Shown here: positions 61,021 to 64,000 of the stretch, piece after piece | Layout: each line of letters opens with the position of its first letter | Position numbering within the stretch: position 1 is the first letter of the stretch | Assembly: GCF_008831285.2 (NCBI RefSeq) | Contig: NC_045139.1 | Coordinates: 9,759,204-9,823,203, forward strand | Reading direction: 5' to 3' | DNA from: Nymphaea colorata | Taxonomy: Eukaryota; Streptophyta; Magnoliopsida; Nymphaeales; Nymphaeaceae | DNA length: 64,000 nt | The notes under the pieces: generated by a model | What the model was told of the DNA's origin: nothing | Database searches by the model: none | What the model saw: the letters and a program-made list of their open reading frames with translations, nothing else | Program-made: the position numbers and the translations under genes

Positions 61021-61150
61021 GTTTTCTTGAAGCTTTTTCATATTAATGAGAGCTTGTGAATTGGAAGTCTGGCAAATGAGATTACTTGAGCTATGTGAAA
61101 TTAGATTGTTTTTTTGAATGGAAAAATGCTGAAAACAACTTATATATATA

Positions 61151-63308
61151 AATCACAGTCATGCTGAGGAACATCAGCACGAGTTACGCATGCTTCGCCA
61201 CTATTCTTAGCGTGTTTCTATTCTAAAGATGATGGTCAGTGCATTGAATACATCATTTTCTTCGATCTAATGAATTCCTTTCCCATTTAACTCTAATGTT
61301 AATTTCCCCTTTGGTCCTATTTGTCTGTGACGCAGAACTATCCATTTTGTCTTAGATCCACTTTATCAACTTTGGACCATTTTATATCTTCCGTATATCT
61401 TTAGACGTCTGTTCCGGATCCGAGTTCCATCTGCTTGACAGCCCTATCTAAGGGCACGTGAGTTCTTTTGAGACATTATTGGAGTCATTAATGGAATTGA
61501 GCTCTAATTTACTATGTTAGTCTTCTTTTTTCGTCTTCTTTCCCCTCTTCAATTTCTTTTCAAGACGGTCCAGCTTGTGATGTTATATCTATGCTCTGGA
61601 ACTCCAAATAGTTTTGAATTGCCCTTTGTCTTGGCTCCCTGTTCTGTCCTCCAATTGTCCCCTGCTTAAGCTTTATGGTGGTTTTTGTATGTCCGACTTT
61701 TGTTCTTTCTATGTATTATCCTTAATGTAATGCAGGTTTCTGGATAATAAAAGTAGGAGACCAACCTCCAGCAGGGCTGTTTCTTCCCTCTTCAATTGCT
61801 TTTTGTTGTAACTTACTGAGCGGCAAGGTAGTCTCCTTCAAAGGGATCTGGTTATAAATCCCGTGATTGCTTTCACAAGACAGTGTGTTATGTTTTTGGA
61901 CCATTACCAGGGGCACAAGGGGGAGGCAGTGGCCTCTCTTTGGAACAGTGGAAAAAGAACTACTCACCCTAAATTTTTTAAAAAAAGACAACTTTTGTTT
62001 GTTTCATATTTTCCTGGGGATTAGAGCGAGAAACCCTAACCACTAATGTCATGGAATGTTATAAACTATAACAGATCCTCTGATGTGTCGACTTTACAAT
62101 CTTCATTTCAAACCCGGCATTGCAACAGTGGTGACCAGGGGCGACAAATCCTCAAGTGAAGAAAGCAATGGAACCTGAGACTCTGTCCCTCATTCGACAT
62201 GGAAGACTACCAGAAATTGTTTCTCTAGAAAAAAAATCAAACTAACTCCATCAATTTCTATTTCTAGGGCCAAGCAACACATGAGTGCAGTCAACTTCAT
62301 TTTCAATTCGGCTGCCTATAGAGGATGTGGCCCATTATCGATCACTTACTTATCTTTGTAATCTTGTTCTTGGTAATGTCTATGCACACTGGCCTCCAAT
62401 GTCAACCTTCAGTTATTAAGCTTCTGAAAAGTCCAAACTATATCTTGATATTGCATTATTTTTCTTGAAAATTGTGATTGGATAGGGTGAGGAATGGAAC
62501 AGACTATATTTCATTCATATTTGACACATTCATTGCCTCCAACAACTGGTCATATTTCTTTTTCTAGTAGTGGACTTTGGGATAAGAGGCTTGCACGTGT
62601 CTCTTTTTTCTAGTATGAATCTCTTCGGAATGTGCTCAGATGCTCTACGCCTGTAGGATGCAAATGGCTCCATCATATGAGGTACAAACCATATGGGACC
62701 AATGATCGCTACAAAGTCTGGTTGGTAGCAAAAGAATGTTCACAATAAGGATTGGACTACACTGGAACTTCCACTCCTGTCGAAAAAAATGGTACATTTG
62801 AATCAAATGGTACATTTGAATCGTTCTTGCTATCGTGGCTGCCAAAAATTGGATTATTTTTCAAATATACGTTCATAAAAGCTAGTTCTAGATAAAATGT
62901 AATATCAAATAGGCTTTAAAGGGAGGACCTAGTTCCCCTTCTATGTTTTTGCAGTTCTCTACTCTTTCGAGATAGAATAAAAAAAAACAGCAAAACAGAG
63001 CAACGATTGTGCCGAATTTCAAATCTTGAGGTTAATCGATAGCATATACCAAACAAAGGCAAGTAAAGGAAAGTAAACAGAGACAAATAAAAGATACATA
63101 ACAAAGCAAATTCCAGACTTCCCTGCCACATATTGCAATGTTCAGGAATTTATTCAGCACGCCACAGAGAGTTTATTCACTCGTACTTGTCGACCGCATG
63201 ATGATAGAACAGGGTCCACAAGAAACACACCATAAAAACAGTAGGGTCTTCCAGCAGATATTAGGATATAGATCTGCAAATTGATTGCAGTGGACATGGT
63301 CGATCCTT
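61151..63308. other. Intergenic region downstream of the duplication
   Basis: No gene is recognised. There is a short direct repeat, GGTACATTTGAATC, at about 62791-62820. The last 300-400 bases may be the 3' untranslated region of the gene whose final exon is at 63309. Confidence 0.4.
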
Positions 63309-63380
63309 TCACTCGTAGTCATGCCTGCGGTGATGGTGGTGATGGCGCTTCTTTTCACCATCATCGTCATCATTGTGTCC
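63309..63380 (-). CDS. Possible last exon of an unidentified gene (23 residues plus stop)
   Basis: On the minus strand a good acceptor (TACTTGCAG) is followed by GGACACAATG. The reading is GHNDDDDGEKK, then RHHHHHRRHDYE, then a stop. The switch from acidic to His/Arg-rich looks like a real protein tail, and the preceding DNA is T-rich as an intron should be. No other exon is identifiable up to the window edge, so the gene and its function are unknown. The frame assumed is the one without stops. An intronless reading in another frame is also open. Confidence 0.3.
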   Translation of the reverse strand, partial: GHNDDDDGEKKRHHHHHRRHDYE

Positions 63381-64000
63381 CTGCAAGTAATCCATGTACA
63401 CCCATCAAGCGTCAATACCTTGCATCCAGGAAGCAAAAGACAAGAAGCATTACAAAGAGGAACATCTAAATACTATTCTGCCCGCTCCTAGATACAGATA
63501 CAACAATTCTGGAGCACAGGGTTTCACAATTATAGTCTGAAGCTTTCAAAGAGAAACCAATTTCTTGATTTAAATAATCCACATGGATTACCAAGATATT
63601 GCCAATAGGCTAACTCCAGCAGCTGAGTATGGGTAAAATCAGACGGGAACCAAGGTGACATTCACATCAAGCACCGATAACAGAGAAGCAAGCCTAGAAG
63701 AAGTACGAGCAGGAAAGAGCCAAATGCCACTTATGGAGACACTAACAGAGGAAAAATGCCATATTGATGACACTCACAGCAAATTAATCGATCCTAATGT
63801 TAACGTAATCATATGATTTACTCCTGTCTGTGTCTACATGCATTCATGTGAGCAATTATCTAGGAGACTAGGCCTATTGTTATCCTAGTTTTTTTTTCTC
63901 AAAGCATTAGCGTTCCTACAGACAAATTTCTCTTCAAAACCAAAAGGAAATCAAAAAGTAATGCAACAGAAGGATGTAACCCAAAACTTTTAATAAGTCA
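63381..64000. other. Window edge, probably intron of the preceding minus-strand gene
   Basis: AT-rich sequence without a recognisable exon on either strand. Confidence 0.35.

Larger units (their letters stand above)
51600..61150. repeat. Tandem segmental duplication: b561/DOMON gene plus 5' part of CMS1
   Basis: Unit A runs from about 51.6 to 55.08 kb and unit B from about 56.45 to 61.15 kb. Both contain, in order: a similar 3' flank (AATGAAACCCGRTTA and CGCTTTAATCCA near 51.71 and 56.55 kb), a b561/DOMON gene on the minus strand, a shared short promoter with a TATATAT box, and a CMS1 5' copy on the plus strand. Unit A loses CMS1 similarity within its first exon and intron. Unit B keeps it into intron 2. 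Confidence 0.85.

Noticed and set aside
1-64000. Retrovirus-like or LTR elements, CRISPR arrays, operons
   Set aside because: No paired long terminal repeats, reverse transcriptase, integrase or gag motifs were seen. Bacterial-type features do not fit this plant nuclear DNA.

Overview
This is nuclear DNA from a land plant, almost certainly an angiosperm. The genes are intron-rich with GT-AG junctions. There is a stomagen (EPFL9) gene, a RABA5-type Rab GTPase and a chloroplast-targeted protein resembling PRDA1. The spaces between genes are AT-rich and hold small inverted-repeat elements, microsatellites and short tandem duplications. I cannot fix the species. The exon models below were built by hand from splice signals, reading phase and similarity to families I know. 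No database was searched.

Layout. 2.2-8.4 kb (+): a serine-rich plant protein of unknown function with a 3.3-kb intron full of repeats. 11.7-12.9 kb (+): a glyoxalase/VOC-fold protein like Arabidopsis At5g48480. 14.85 kb: tRNA-Lys(UUU). 16.0-21.4 kb (+): a PRDA1-like plastid protein (At5g48470 type). 24.5-25.5 kb (-): the stomatal peptide gene EPFL9/STOMAGEN, in three short exons. 29.4-33.7 kb (+): an asparaginyl-tRNA synthetase-like gene with a WHEP-like insert and altered catalytic motifs. 38.1-39.3 kb (+): a RABA5-group GTPase. 40.7-42.2 kb (-): pirin. 45.3-48.9 kb (+): a CMS1-like ribosome-biogenesis protein. 51.6-61.15 kb: two copies of a duplicated unit. Each holds a cytochrome b561/DOMON gene (-) head to head with a broken 5' piece of the CMS1 gene (+). 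63.3 kb (-): probably the last exon of a gene that runs off the window.

Connections. These are independently transcribed nuclear genes, not an operon. From memory, two neighbour pairs match Arabidopsis neighbours: VOC plus PRDA1 (At5g48480/At5g48470), and EPFL9 plus b561/DOMON (At4g12970/At4g12980). That suggests old conserved gene order.

The points most worth a second look are: (1) the synthetase, whose ATP-binding and amino-acid-binding signatures are replaced while the frame stays open; (2) a 99-bp duplication in the same gene that makes two in-frame 3' splice sites; (3) the tandem b561/DOMON pair, where the second copy has Phe in place of a haem-ligand His; and (4) a duplication breakpoint inside CMS1 intron 2 at a dinucleotide repeat. 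I found no sign of a wholly new biological system.
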